From Mesostigma viride (Eukaryota > Streptophyta > Mesostigmatophyceae > Mesostigmatales > Mesostigmataceae): a DNA stretch of 64,000 nt. A program made the position numbers and the translations under genes. Numbering within the stretch: the stretch's first letter is position 1; each line of letters begins with the position of its first letter. Of this stretch, positions 48,177 to 58,933 are shown piece after piece. The DNA is taken from NCBI GenBank assembly GCA_009746045.1, contig RPFO01000102.1, positions 1,762,483 through 1,826,482 of the forward strand, given 5' to 3'. Under the pieces are notes generated by a model. That model was not told where the DNA came from. It worked only from the letters and a program-made list of their open reading frames with translations, and searched no databases.

Positions 48177-49455
48177 TGTCGCGTCTGCGTGCCACAATCT
48201 CCGGCGCCACCATGGCGGCTGGCCACTCAGCTTAATTTGGTAAAACCCAAATGAGCTGAGCTGATGTGCCTGCCTTAACTGCATGCCCTGTGGGGTGGGC
48301 GAGGACCTGTCCCATGATTAAAGAAAGGAGGGCTCTCAGCCGAGGACAAGGAACTGTCCCTCGTGCCTGATGACCACCTTATTGCCTCCCCTGCTATAGA
48401 ATAATGCTTTCACAACACACACTTTGCACAGTCTGATGATGAAGCCGCACATGCGGAATTTATTGAGAAAGTTAATACAATTACAACACGTTGATAGTCT
48501 CAATATCGATGCACTCCATGCTCACGAGCCCGCAGTTAGGCAGCGCTCCATGACATGCTACCGGCCTTGCTCCCAAGGAAAGGGAGAAACACGAAGGCCA
48601 CTAACGAGAGACTCGAAGAGACTACACGCTGCGTGAGAGTCCTCTTCGACTATGAACCAAACCATTCGTCATGCCACACGCATGACACACGCCACACTTG
48701 TCAGTCCAGCCAGGAATGCCAAAACTATCTTGCTGCCTGAACCATGCGAATAGAAACCGCATTCCAGTTGCCGTCCTGGCTTTCTACCACACATGCCAAC
48801 AAAAGCAGGAAGGCATCCCGACAAATCTAAATTGCTACCCTGTTGCCGATCTCATCTCCTAGAGGCTCCGGCATTTCTGTCCCTGGGAATGTCCGACATT
48901 GAGTCACGTCCAGCAAGGTCGAAGCATAATATCCTTCAGACAATCTGCACGCTCACACCTTGCGTGTGAGTGGCCCAGCAAACATTGCGTCTAATCGTTC
49001 CTTTCTAGAAGAAATCCCTTTTTAGGGCTGCCAGCGATTTCGCATTCATTCCAGCGATCTGGCTCCGCACCGCAAATTGTCCTTTTCCATTTTCTGTCCA
49101 GTCCTCATAACGTTGACCCGCTATTCTACACCACAAAGACACCTGGCCTGTCAATAGCCTCGGCGCTGTTGAAGTCCAGCAGTACAGCTTCAGCTCCAGC
49201 TGTCCACTAACACGCGTATGATCCTCTCGACGCTGCACACTTGTGCTGCCGTCCGCTCAAGTCAGTGCTGCGCGCCCAGCTGTGCCTGGCCCGGCGCGCG
49301 TGCACGTACACTTTCGTCCGCTCTTATGCTGCAAGTGCTAGTGTCCCCCCCGGTCACTAGCCTTTGTCGAAAATGCGTAGAAGACAAATTCCTTGCGCAC
49401 GTCACCGGTCTTGTGCATAGTGGGCGCCCGGATGACATAGCGCGCGTCCGTGACA
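48177..49455. repeat. LTR-like unit UV, uninterrupted copy
   Basis: 1,279 bp starting TGTCGCG and ending GTGACA; repeated as U' and V' around the gypsy fragment. No coding motif recognised. Confidence 0.75.
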
Positions 49456-49626
49456 GCTGTCGCGTCTGCGTGCCACAATCTCCGGCGCCACCATGGCGGC
49501 TGGCCACTCAGCTTAATTTGGTAAAACCCAAATGAGCTGAGCTGATGTGCCTGCCTTAACTGCATGCCCTGTGGGGTGGGCGAGGACCTGTCCCATGATT
49601 CCCCCCCTCGCTGGCGACCGGCCCCA

Positions 49627-49890
49627 TCACGAAGACAGCGATCGTACCAAGACAAGGGCAGCGGTGACCGCAGTCAAGCTGCGGGAGGTAAACTGCGCAG
49701 CGGTGCACACTGGACAAAACCAATCCCCCTCCGGAATGCTGGTGACCACGGGCTGCAAGCACTGCATGTGCCAACCACAGTTACACTGATCACACAATAA
49801 CATGGACTCCGCCTGATCGACCCGGTGACAAACCTGACACTGGGCGTCCTTGACTCGGCGAGATGTGTGCGGTTGGAGGTCGTGGACCAA
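49627..49890 (-). pseudogene. PHD finger at the C-terminus of the gypsy integrase (frame-shifted)
   Basis: Minus strand: CQVC, LLCDQC, GWHMQC, WFCPVC in the exact C4HC3 order and spacing of a PHD finger, preceded by NLVHDLQPH, which resembles the end of integrase C-terminal domains. It follows the integrase in another frame; the break lies near 49940. PHD fingers read histone H3 tails, so it may have replaced a chromodomain as a targeting module. Confidence 0.8.
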
Positions 49891-49929
49891 ATTGGGCAGT
49901 GAGCAGGGACTGAGATTGCTGAGTTGTCT

Positions 49930-51790
49930 GTCGTACGGCTCCCGTCGGCGCCCTCCAAAATTGCCACTCCCGATGGTTTGATAGCCACAATGCGCAAAAT
50001 GGTGGGCCCCGCCTCCACATCCAAAGTGTGCTTCAGCTGAGTGCGCAGGAAAACATACTGCCCTGGCCTAAACCGCAGCTGGCGAGCCATGTATGCGCCC
50101 CCCCGGCGCTGAGCGTAACGCAGGGAGTCCCTGTGCTGAGCAATGAACAAGTTGTTCATCGCGATGGGCATGACCTTCTTAAAAGTCTCTGCCCTGGCCA
50201 GCACCTCAACCAAAAATTGCTGAGCGTTGTCGAAGGCCATGGGTTCGGGGTGCGCAACCTGTGCCTCCGTAGGCAAAAGAGGATTACGCCCGAACAGAAG
50301 GAAATACGGGGAGAAGGTAGCGAGAGACTCCTGGGGAGACATGCGATAACCCATGGCAATCCATGCCAACTCGCGATCCCACCTGGCCGACTCCGGCACC
50401 TGCAGGCTCCACTTGCGCAGCGCCTGCTTGACGGTCTGCACCAATCTCTCAGCCAAACCATTGGCCTGAGGATGCTCCCGAGAAGTGCGACGGTGATCAA
50501 TAAGACATCCATCCAGCAACTCCTGGAACTCACCCCTGAACTCACCACCCTGGTCCGTGACTACCTCCGCGGGAGCCCCAAACCTGGTGATGATGTCTGC
50601 AAAATGCTTCGCTGTGGTAGCGGCATGCTTGTCAGCAATGGGGATCAACTCAACCCATTTGCTAAAGCTCTCCACGCATACCATGACATAGAGGTTGCCG
50701 TCAGGGCTCTCCTGAAACGGCCCGCACAGATCGACGTGCCAGCGATAAAACAAGCCCTTGATGGGAAGCGACATCAGCTCCTTGGCACCATGATCTGCGC
50801 TAAAGTTAGCCTTGGTTCGAGCACACGGGACACAGCTGGCCACTACCTGGGCCACTGTGTGTCGCATGTTATTCCACCAATAGCTGGTCCGTACGAGGCT
50901 GAGCGTGCGATTGCCACCCAAGTGACCATACCGCTCGTGGTACGCCTGCACTATAGCAACGCGCTTGTCAGGCGGTGGGACGACCACCCTACGCTTGCCC
51001 AACAGCTTGTACAAAACCCCATCTTCCCAACCATAGGTTGCAGCCCTGTGCTGCACCCTGTTCAACTCCGTCGCCTTCTGAGCAGGAGTCCAATCGACTG
51101 GAGTAGGAGTCAAGACAGCACCCTGCACTTGCTCCAAAACTCGACCATCTAGCCAGATATCAGCGGTGTAGCAATCAGCAAGAGAGCTACGCGCTAAGAG
51201 AGCCTGCACAGCGATCAGCTGCTGCAGAGAAGGATCAATGTCAAAGGACAGAGACCTACCCTCTTCCATAGCGCACACAGCTTTGGATGGCGTGAATGGC
51301 GACGGCCGCACCGGGTCGTCGCTGATGCCGAAGTCCGCCACAGAGTACTCGACACTGCGCCACCACGCCTCCTCCTCATCGTCGGCCGCATACCCAGCAG
51401 CGTTCACAAAGACCACAGAACCCGACGAGCCCTCGGCACCCATGGCCCGGGCTCCAGTGTGGTCAACAGTGGTAGGCATGGCGTATCGGGATAGCACATC
51501 GGCGTTGACATGGTCCTTGCCGGCCCGATGCACAATGGTCATGTGGTACTCCTGGATAATCATGGCCCATCGGGCGAGCTTACCCGTCAGGTTGGTGTTG
51601 GTCATTAGCCACTGAAGCGGCTGGTGGTCTGTCACCAGAGTAAACACGCGCCCAACTAAATACGGGCGAAAGTGCTTGATGGCCCACACCACAGCCAGTG
51701 CCTCCCTGTACTGCTGATGGTTGCTAAACACTAAAGCCAACGTCTTGGCTTCGAACAGAAGGAAGCAGACTACCGGGTAGTCTCTTCGAG
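49930..51790 (-). pseudogene. Gypsy RNase H (partial) and integrase fragment
   Basis: Minus strand, inside the rearranged insertion. RNase H is truncated: YREALAVVWAIKHFRPYL and TDHQPLQWL remain. Integrase follows: H-H-C-C in YHERYGHLGGNRT and CVPCARTK, catalytic Asp in RWHVDLCGPF, Asp in VTDQGGEF and Glu in NGLAERLVQ. RT, protease and gag are absent. Confidence 0.88.
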
Positions 51791-52928
51791 TAAAGAAAGG
51801 AGGGCTCTCAGCCGAGGACAAGGAACTGTCCCTCGTGCCTGATGACCACCTTATTGCCTCCCCTGCTATAGAATAATGCTTTCACAACACACACTTTGCA
51901 CAGTCTGATGATGAAGCCGCACATGCGGAATTTATTGAGAAAGTTAATACAATTACAACACGTTGATAGTCTCAATATCGATGCACTCCATGCTCACGAG
52001 CCCGCAGTTAGGCAGCGCTCCATGACATGCTACCGGCCTTGCTCCCAAGGAAAGGGAGAAACACGAAGGCCACTAACGAGAGACTCGAAGAGACTACACG
52101 CTGCGTGAGAGTCCTCTTCGACTATGAACCAAACCATTCGTCATGCCACACGCATGACACACGCCACACTTGTCAGTCCAGCCAGGAATGCCAAAACTAT
52201 CTTGCTGCCTGAACCATGCGAATAGAAACCGCATTCCAGTTGCCGTCCTGGCTTTCTACCACACATGCCAACAAAAGCAGGAAGGCATCCCGACAAATCT
52301 AAATTGCTACCCTGTTGCCGATCTCATCTCCTAGAGGCTCCGGCATTTCTGTCCCTGGGAATGTCCGACATTGAGTCACGTCCAGCAAGGTCGAAGCATA
52401 ATATCCTTCAGACAATCTGCACGCTCACACCTTGCGTGTGAGTGGCCCAGCAAACATTGCGTCTAATCGTTCCTTTCTAGAAGAAATCCCTTTTTAGGGC
52501 TGCCAGCGATTTCGCATTCATTCCAGCGATCTGGCTCCGCACCGCAAATTGTCCTTTTCCATTTTCTGTCCAGTCCTCATAACGTTGACCCGCTATTCTA
52601 CACCACAAAGACACCTGGCCTGTCAATAGCCTCGGCGCTGTTGAAGTCCAGCAGTACAGCTTCAGCTCCAGCTGTCCACTAACACGCGTATGATCCTCTC
52701 GACGCTGCACACTTGTGCTGCCGTCCGCTCAAGTCAGTGCTGCGCGCCCAGCTGTGCCTGGCCCGGCGCGCGTGCACGTACACTTTCGTCCGCTCTTATG
52801 CTGCAAGTGCTAGTGTCCCCCCCCGGTCACTAGCCTTTGTCGAAAATGCGTAGAAGACAAATTCCTTGCGCACGTCACCGGTCTTGTGCATAGTGGGCGC
52901 CCGGATGACATAGCGCGCGTCCGTGACA
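51791..52928. repeat. LTR-like unit V' (right part of the interrupted copy)
   Basis: Matches 48319-49455 almost base for base. The only difference I noticed is one more C in a C run near 52819. Confidence 0.85.
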
Positions 52929-53589
52929 GCCTGCTAGCAGGTTGGCAGCGGCTTGTTCCGGCTGTCAGCCCTCCGCCTATGCCCTGGCGCCTTTGCTATT
53001 TCACTGCCCTGTTGCTAGTTTCACGTCGACAGGTGCACTTGAGTGCGTTGATTATTATTGCTTTCCAGCAGTATTTACGCATTAGCGAGGCGCTAGGGCT
53101 GCGGGTTCGGGATGTGGCTCATCCCGGCCACCCCTTTCTCGAGCCAGGGCCCATGGTCGGTGCCCTGGTGCTGCGCAACCCCAAAACTGCGCAGGGGGCG
53201 GCCCAGCACGTCCTCGTCCGGGATCCACTTTCTTTGTGGCTCCTGCGACGTCTGACGGCTGGCCAGCCCCCGGATGCACTCCTCTTTCGGGGCTTAACGT
53301 ACAGCCAGGCTAGACAGCAGTGGGAGGCTGTGCAGGCCCGCATGGGCATCCCAGGGATGTTTTCTTTTCACAGCCTCCGGCATGGGGGGCGACGCACGAC
53401 GCCATCGCTGGCGAGTCGCCGGAGGCCATCCAGCTGCGCGGCCGGTGGGCTTCGGCCCTCTCGGTCACGCGCTACATTGGCCTCCACCGCAGCCTCCTGG
53501 GGCGCGACATCCCACCCGCCCTCTGGGCTCAGGCCCTGGGTTTTGACCCAGCGGCGTTCCGGCGCCACTTCGGTGGCGTCGTGTTTTGA
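52929..53589 (+). pseudogene. PAT tyrosine recombinase, catalytic part, with one frame break
   Basis: LLAGWQRLVPAVSPPPMPWR begins the core. The catalytic first Arg is in LRISEALGLRV and H-x-x-R in SFHSLRHGG. After a G6 run (53384-53389) the reading shifts by one base and goes on as ATHDAIAGESPEAIQLRGRW, then TRYIGLH with the nucleophile Tyr. All key residues are thus present but in two frames. It would insert circular cDNA. Confidence 0.82.
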
Positions 53590-53785
53590 CGTCCTCCTGT
53601 TTTTATCTCTCGTCTTTTAGCTATCAACTGACCTCACCCTTGTGTGGGAGGTCAGGGGGGAAATGGTTTAACTAACCCGAGGGTGAACCTGGGTTGGGAC
53701 AAAGTACCCCCATAGCTAGGTAGTTTAAGTTTTCTTTTTTGCATGTCCTACGTATTTTTCGGCTGTTAGCCATGTAAGGAGATGT
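53590..53785 (+). other. PAT element 3' non-coding part
   Basis: About 200 bp between recombinase and B1; nothing recognised. Confidence 0.6.
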
Positions 53786-53982
53786 GGGTAGAGCAGGGGC
53801 ACAGCTGCTGTGGGCTGGCCCTGCACATTCACATAGTGTGCTCACCCTAGCATACAGATGGCCGTGTTGCCATCTGGTAGACATGTCTGTGTTATTCCAC
53901 CGTATAGAGCTAGCACACATATTGTAATAAATTTGATGTTTTGTGGTGATGCATGCAAAGCAAGGCAAGGCCAGAAATGGAT
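53786..53982 (+). repeat. PAT element repeat B1
   Basis: 197 bp, matched by B2 at 56184-56380; joins A2 directly at GGAT|TTGG. Confidence 0.88.
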
Positions 53983-54228
53983 TTGGTGAGCTATGCTCAT
54001 TTTATCTATGACTAACCTGCTGAGCGGAGAATGCAACGCTGTATAGCACCAAAGGAAAAAATAATTTTAGAAAAAATATATATTCATGTCCCACGTAGCT
54101 CCCACAAAAACCAGCATCTTCATTAAAACAATAAGTGGAAGCATACATGTGACACTAATTGACATGCCCGGAGGCACGCCGTTCAAGGCCCTTCATGAAG
54201 TACGTTGCCCTAGAGGCAACCAAGACAA

Positions 54229-54244
54229 GGGTGGGTGGGTGGGG
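54229..54244 (+). other. G-quadruplex motif in the short spacer of the miniature element
   Basis: GGGTGGGTGGGTGGGG, four G tracts with one-base loops, exactly at the C1-D1 border. Confidence 0.75.
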
Positions 54245-54791
54245 AGCAAAGAAAGAGGCCGACAAAACCAGCCAGAGCGGCTTTTAGTCGCAAAACCTCC
54301 CTTATCCCTAGCTAACTGACGTCATTTAAACCCTTATGTTTAGTGGATGCTAGTAAGACGCTAACCGTACAGACCGGGGGTAGAATATCCCGAATCTGCA
54401 CGGCTAGTATTAAATAATGCGTAGGTTGTTCTTTTCAGGGGCACTGCACCTCACGCCCCGTTCCGCCCGGGTATAATCAACCCAAGCGCGGAACGCACAT
54501 TTTATTTAATTCATTTTTCAACCATGCACTATATTGCATCTACTAATCACAAAAGCTCTAGCCAAACAGCTACGAGTAAACACTGCGACCTATAAGCCGC
54601 TCATCCAGCGGCCTCTTGTTCCCGCATTCACGTATAGAAGAAACTCCGTTCAAAGAACCCCGATTCATGTCCCACGTAGCTCCCACAAAAACCAGCATCT
54701 TCATTAAAACAATAAGTGGAAGCATACATGTGACACTAATTGACATGCCCGGAGGCACGCCGTTCAAGGCCCTTCATGAAGTACGTTGCCC

Positions 54792-55627
54792 AATCACCCC
54801 CGCCCTGGCTTTCCCTTGAAGCCGCACTCCACCTTGCTCGTTGTCACAAGTGACCGCCCTGCCGCAAAACGGGAGCCCCCCCACATCGGGAGGCGTGTGC
54901 CCGGCGGCTGTGGATGCATGGCCAGGCCCAAAAAGGCCCAGCGCATTTGCACTGCGATTGCGCACGGCCAGCCTATCATGACCCCTCTCGGGGCCCCGAG
55001 TCGGTACCGCTATGGCCGTCTCCCCATAGACCCGGGGTGCTTCGAGAAAAAACGTGGACCTAGCCCAGGCCCCGCCAGCCCGGATGCCCGAGGCCACAGC
55101 CCCAGGCACCTGGCTGAACGAGAGTCCGTTCAGCCAAGACCGCATTCCCCCCGAGGTTTCTATGCGTGGGGAAAAAATTTCTAGCTTAGACGCTTTTCCC
55201 ATCGCCGTCCCCAGCCCCAACCACCCCCCCTCGGCGGAAGGCAATTGCAAAGTTTGCTGGCCAGCAGCAATTTCCGAAGAAAAAGCCGCAGGCCGCGGAC
55301 CGAGACACGGGTCGCCAGTGCCAGCCATCCGGCTCCAACCCGGGGTGCAAGCATCCCCAGGTACGGAGCACCAGCTCGCGCACTGGGCCGACCAAGCGAC
55401 AGTTGAGCACCTGTCACGGCATCCGGCCCACCAAAGACCCCAAGCTGGGGAAAAGGTGCGGACCGGAGGTAATCTTTTTCTTTTCTTTTAGTTAACCGGG
55501 CGAGGAACTACGCCTGGCCGGTTAACAACTGGAAGTCTCACCACTGGCCAAGTGGCCAGTGCAACCAGTGCTTTTGGGATTTTGCTCCGCAGCACCCATA
55601 GCTGCGGCTGCCGCCGCAACGACAACG
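54792..55627. other. Long spacer of the miniature element
   Basis: GC-rich, open in more than one frame (for example 54786-55184 plus) but with no recognisable motif. Probably not coding. Confidence 0.45.
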
Positions 55628-56159
55628 AGCAAAGAAAGAGGCCGACAAAACCAGCCAGAGCGGCTTTTAGTCGCAAAACCTCCCTTATCCCTAGCTAACT
55701 GACGTCATTTAAACCCTTATGTTTAGTGGATGCTAGTAAGACGCTAACCGTACAGACCGGGGGTAGAATATCCCGAATCTGCACGGCTAGTATTAAATAA
55801 TGCGTAGGTTGTTCTTTTCAGGGGCACTGCACCTCACGCCCCGTTCCGCCCGGGTATAATCAACCCAAGCGCGGAACGCACATTTTATTTAATTCATTTT
55901 TCAACCATGCACTATATTGCATCTACTAATCACAAAAGCTCTAGCCAAACAGCTACGAGTAAACACTGCGACCTATAAGCCGCTCATCCAGCGGCCTCTT
56001 GTTCCCGCATTCACGTATAGAAGAAACTCCGTTCAAAGAACCCCGATATATTTTGTGCTGGCACCCGTACCCCAGCCACCCAGGTAGGGGTTGGCTGGAG
56101 AGGTGGTTGCTATAAAGGGTGGGCTTCCATTCTAGGGAAGCAGGTTGTTTCTTTTGCCT

Positions 56160-56174
56160 CCCACCCACCCACCC
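56160..56174 (-). other. G-quadruplex motif (minus strand) between A2 and B2 of the PAT element
   Basis: CCCACCCACCCACCC on the plus strand, i.e. GGGTGGGTGGGTGGG on the minus, at the short A2-B2 spacer. Confidence 0.75.
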
Positions 56175-56183
56175 TGGCAAAAG

Positions 56184-56380
56184 GGGTAGAGCAGGGGCAC
56201 AGCTGCTGTGGGCTGGCCCTGCACATTCACATAGTGTGCTCACCCTAGCATACAGATGGCCGTGTTGCCATCTGGTAGACATGTCTGTGTTATTCCACCG
56301 TATAGAGCTAGCACACATATTGTAATAAATTTGATGTTTTGTGGTGATGCATGCAAAGCAAGGCAAGGCCAGAAATGGAT
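56184..56380 (+). repeat. PAT element repeat B2 (right end)
   Basis: Matches B1; ends GGAT before flanking AATAAG. Confidence 0.88.
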
Positions 56381-56464
56381 AATAAGTATTAAGGGTTAAG
56401 CGCTTTATGGAAATTCGGCAGCCAGCAGCTGGACACCTTTCTCGTCGACGGGAACCAGCCATTT

Positions 56465-56841
56465 GGTGATGCTCAGCTGGCCTTTGTTGGGAACCGACGA
56501 CAAGTCAGCCGGCGCAGCCCCTCCCATATCCGCCATAATGCCCTGTGCAAATGGTGATGCTTCTTGGCGTCTGACTGCAGCAACTTGTTGCTAGCAATCC
56601 TGATAAACCTGCTCCGGATATTCGGTGGAATTTTGTCGCAGGGTAACATCCCTTCCCCTGCGATTCCGGCAAAGTGTGCACGGACTCGGAATACGCTGAT
56701 TGGCCCCGCCTTGTAGGAGAACTTCTTGTTGCAAAATTAGCAGAACATCTTCGACACATACACCATTTTCTTACTAACAGCATCTGTGACTGCTTCTTTC
56801 TTCTCGACAACGAAATCCCATTCAGGCCCTTTCTTCGGCAT
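56465..56841 (-). pseudogene. BED-type zinc finger fragment (hAT-transposase-like N-terminus)
   Basis: Minus strand from ATG at 56841: MPKKGPEWDFVVEKKEAV, then C-stop-F-C, NKKFSYKAGPISVFRVRAHF, GEGMLPCDKIPPNIRSRF. The C-x2-C...H...C layout with the GxGxxPC-like part fits BED fingers of hAT transposases. A TAA lies inside the CxxC, so the copy is broken. No DDE core is near. Confidence 0.55.
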
Positions 56842-57249
56842 GGCTGCAAATCGAAAATGGCTGCACACCGTCGCACAGTCGCACTGGCCTCGTCGTCGCT
56901 ATATTGCATTACACCGTCAGTAGCACAGCTGGCATTTGCTGGCATACTGTTATTATGCGTTATGTACCTAGTCCTAGCTGTTTCCTACCGGCCAAACATT
57001 TTGCAAGGCTTGCGCTTTATGGAACGAACTGTACGCATCTACTTCTAGTAGTAAAAATCTCGAATGTGCAGTGAACGCGCCGCGCCCAGAATCTGGGCAC
57101 CGCGCCAGTTCCCGCTGCCCGCTGGTACCCCCGAAAAATTCTAAATCCAAATCGCATATTCTAAAATAAATACGCGTATACACGGCGGAGGCCTCCTGTA
57201 CGCGTTTTCCCGTATTTTTGCGGCTCCGTACGGCGTACTGACCAACCAG

Positions 57250-58161
57250 GCTTCCTCTTCAAGGTGGTTGATGAGGGCGGCAAGCCCTGCATTCAGATCG
57301 TCTTCGACGATTATGCTGGCACCGGGAGTTTGAAGATCTTTGCACCCACAGAGATCAGCGCGATGGTCCTGTACAAGATGAAGGAGATTGCAGAGATGCA
57401 CCTGCGCGGCAGTGTAACGAATGCCGTCATTACAGTGCCTGCCTACTTTAACGACGCTCAGCGGCAGGCCACCAAGAATGCGGGCACCATTGCGGGTCTG
57501 AACGTGGTGCGCATCTTAAATGAGCCGACAGCAGCCGCGATTGCCTATTGGCTGGACAAGAAGAGCGAGAGCAACATCATGGTGTTTGACCTTGGAGGAG
57601 GCACGTTCGATGTCAGCATTCTGACGATCGCCAGTGGCGTGATTGAGGTCCGCGCCACGAGCGGGGACACCCACTTGGGAGGGGAGGATTTTGACCAGCG
57701 GGTCATGCAGCATTTCATTGACCTAGTGAAGAAGAAGTATGGCAAGTACATCAGTAATAATGGGCGAGCTCTGGGAAAGCTACGGGCGGAATGTGAGAGG
57801 GCCAAGCGGGCATTGAGTAGCCAGCTGAATGTGCGAGTGGAGATAGACTCCTTAATGGATGGTATTGATTTGTCGGAGTCACTCAGCCGGGCGCAGTTTG
57901 AAAGGCTGAACGCAGATTTATTCAACAAGGTGCTCGCGCCTATTGATCTTGCGCTGAAAAAGGCATCATTCACCATCGATGACATCGATGACATTGTACT
58001 GGTGGGGGGCTCCACTCGCATCCCCAAAGTGCAAGATATTATCCAGGGTTACTTCAAGGGCAAGAAGCCAAACATGTCCCTGCACCCGGACGAGGCGGTC
58101 TGCAACGGCGCGGCTCTCCAGGGTGGCATACTTGCCAATGCCGGCAAAGAGAAGGATTTAT
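57250..58161 (+). CDS. HSP70 (BiP-like) main exon
   Basis: After acceptor [63 protein letters not shown], the second phosphate motif [37 protein letters not shown] and the adenosine motif [12 protein letters not shown]. It covers most of the ATPase domain. Donor TTTAT|GTGAGT, phase 1. Sequence is more diverged than usual BiP in places (for example [17 protein letters not shown]). Confidence 0.88.
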
Positions 58162-58933
58162 GTGAGTTGTAGAGCTTGCAATCTGACCCCTTTTCTCCCC
58201 TCCTCAAACTACACTTAAACTGCCAATCGATTTTACAGCCTGTGTCAGTATCAGTAAGCCTGCGCCGCTTGTTGTCAGGGATGGTTATGTATGCACATTG
58301 TCGATTGCTTGATGTCAGTTCCATGAGTCTCATTCATTTGATAAATGCTTTCCACTGGATAGCTCTAGGGACGTAGTTATTTTGCCTTCAAGGGGGTTTG
58401 AAGCTTGAAGATAGCAGCTGTGCGCAATTGTCTGTGCTCCTCCTGGATTCACTGTGGAGGCCTTCTTGATATTATGTTTTCTATAGTATTACCTGTGGTC
58501 GCTGACTCGCTGTAGATTTCAACACATGGTGGTCTTGTGTCAGTACGATAGGGTATGAGGTCGGTCAAGCCCTGTTCAGTGGCTTCCTGTACTTTTCTTT
58601 GCTATCGCCATCTATTACAAATGGGGCCCGCTAGTAGTAGCAGCATACTTTTTTGCTCGATCTTTCGTCAGGTAAATGCATACCTGTAGGACAGCTGTAG
58701 TTCTTACTATGCAGCAAGTCACCTACCTGCCTGGGGTGAAATGCACGTTTTGCTGGCTGCGTAGTACAATAGTCGCTGCAGCTGATCAGCTTTGTTGCTG
58801 AGCATAGCGATACTTGCACTTGCTTTATCAAGCTGGTTGAGTGGGTGTGTTTGCGCCTGTGCCATATGTGGCTGGCTGACCTGCCATGCATGCTTTGCCA
58901 ATGCACGTGGCCCACCATATGCCTGATCGGCAG

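Larger units (their letters stand above)
48177..52928. mobile_element. Rearranged LTR insertion in the recombinase gene
   Basis: Bounded by GCCT (48173-48176 and 52929-52932), with TGTC at the left end and GACA at the right. Internally: U (48177-48318) V (48319-49455) - GC - U' (49458-49600) - G (49601-51790) - V' (51791-52928). So it is two copies of a 1.28-kb LTR-like unit, head to tail with 2 bp between them, the second interrupted by a 2.19-kb antisense gypsy fragment. Removing it restores the recombinase frame. The arrangement is a circular permutation of LTR-interior-LTR. Confidence 0.8.
54084..56047. mobile_element. Miniature split-direct-repeat element nested in A2
   Basis: C1 (54083-54210), 34-bp spacer, D1 (54245-54664), C2 (54664-54791), 836-bp spacer, D2 (55628-56047). 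D1-C2 junction CCGAT|TCATG and the flanks share only an AT core, like the host PAT element. There is no recombinase or RT, so it is non-autonomous. The long spacer is in the right-hand half, the mirror of the host element. Confidence 0.8.
44320..56380 (+). mobile_element. PAT/Kangaroo-like tyrosine-recombinase retrotransposon (DIRS order), with two nested insertions
   Basis: Split direct repeats define it: A1 (44320-44534), body, B1 (53786-53982), A2 (53981-54084 plus 56047-56159), B2 (56184-56380). B1 and A2 abut at GGAT|TTGG. The left flank gives GTAT|TTGG and the right GGAT|AATA, so recombination at a short AT core, without a target duplication, is implied. The body has a gag-like region, RT-RNase H and a tyrosine recombinase. 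Removing the insertions (48177-52928, 54084-56047) leaves about 5.3 kb, usual for the group. Frame breaks in gag and recombinase suggest this copy is dead, or carries sequence errors. Confidence 0.88.

Noticed and set aside
50028-51152. A 374-codon frame on the plus strand
   Set aside because: Antisense shadow of the gypsy integrase, whose zinc and D,D,E motifs are on the minus strand.
54786-55328. Overlapping frames of 132-184 codons in the miniature element's spacer
   Set aside because: Open on both strands in GC-rich DNA, with no motif; more likely composition than coding.
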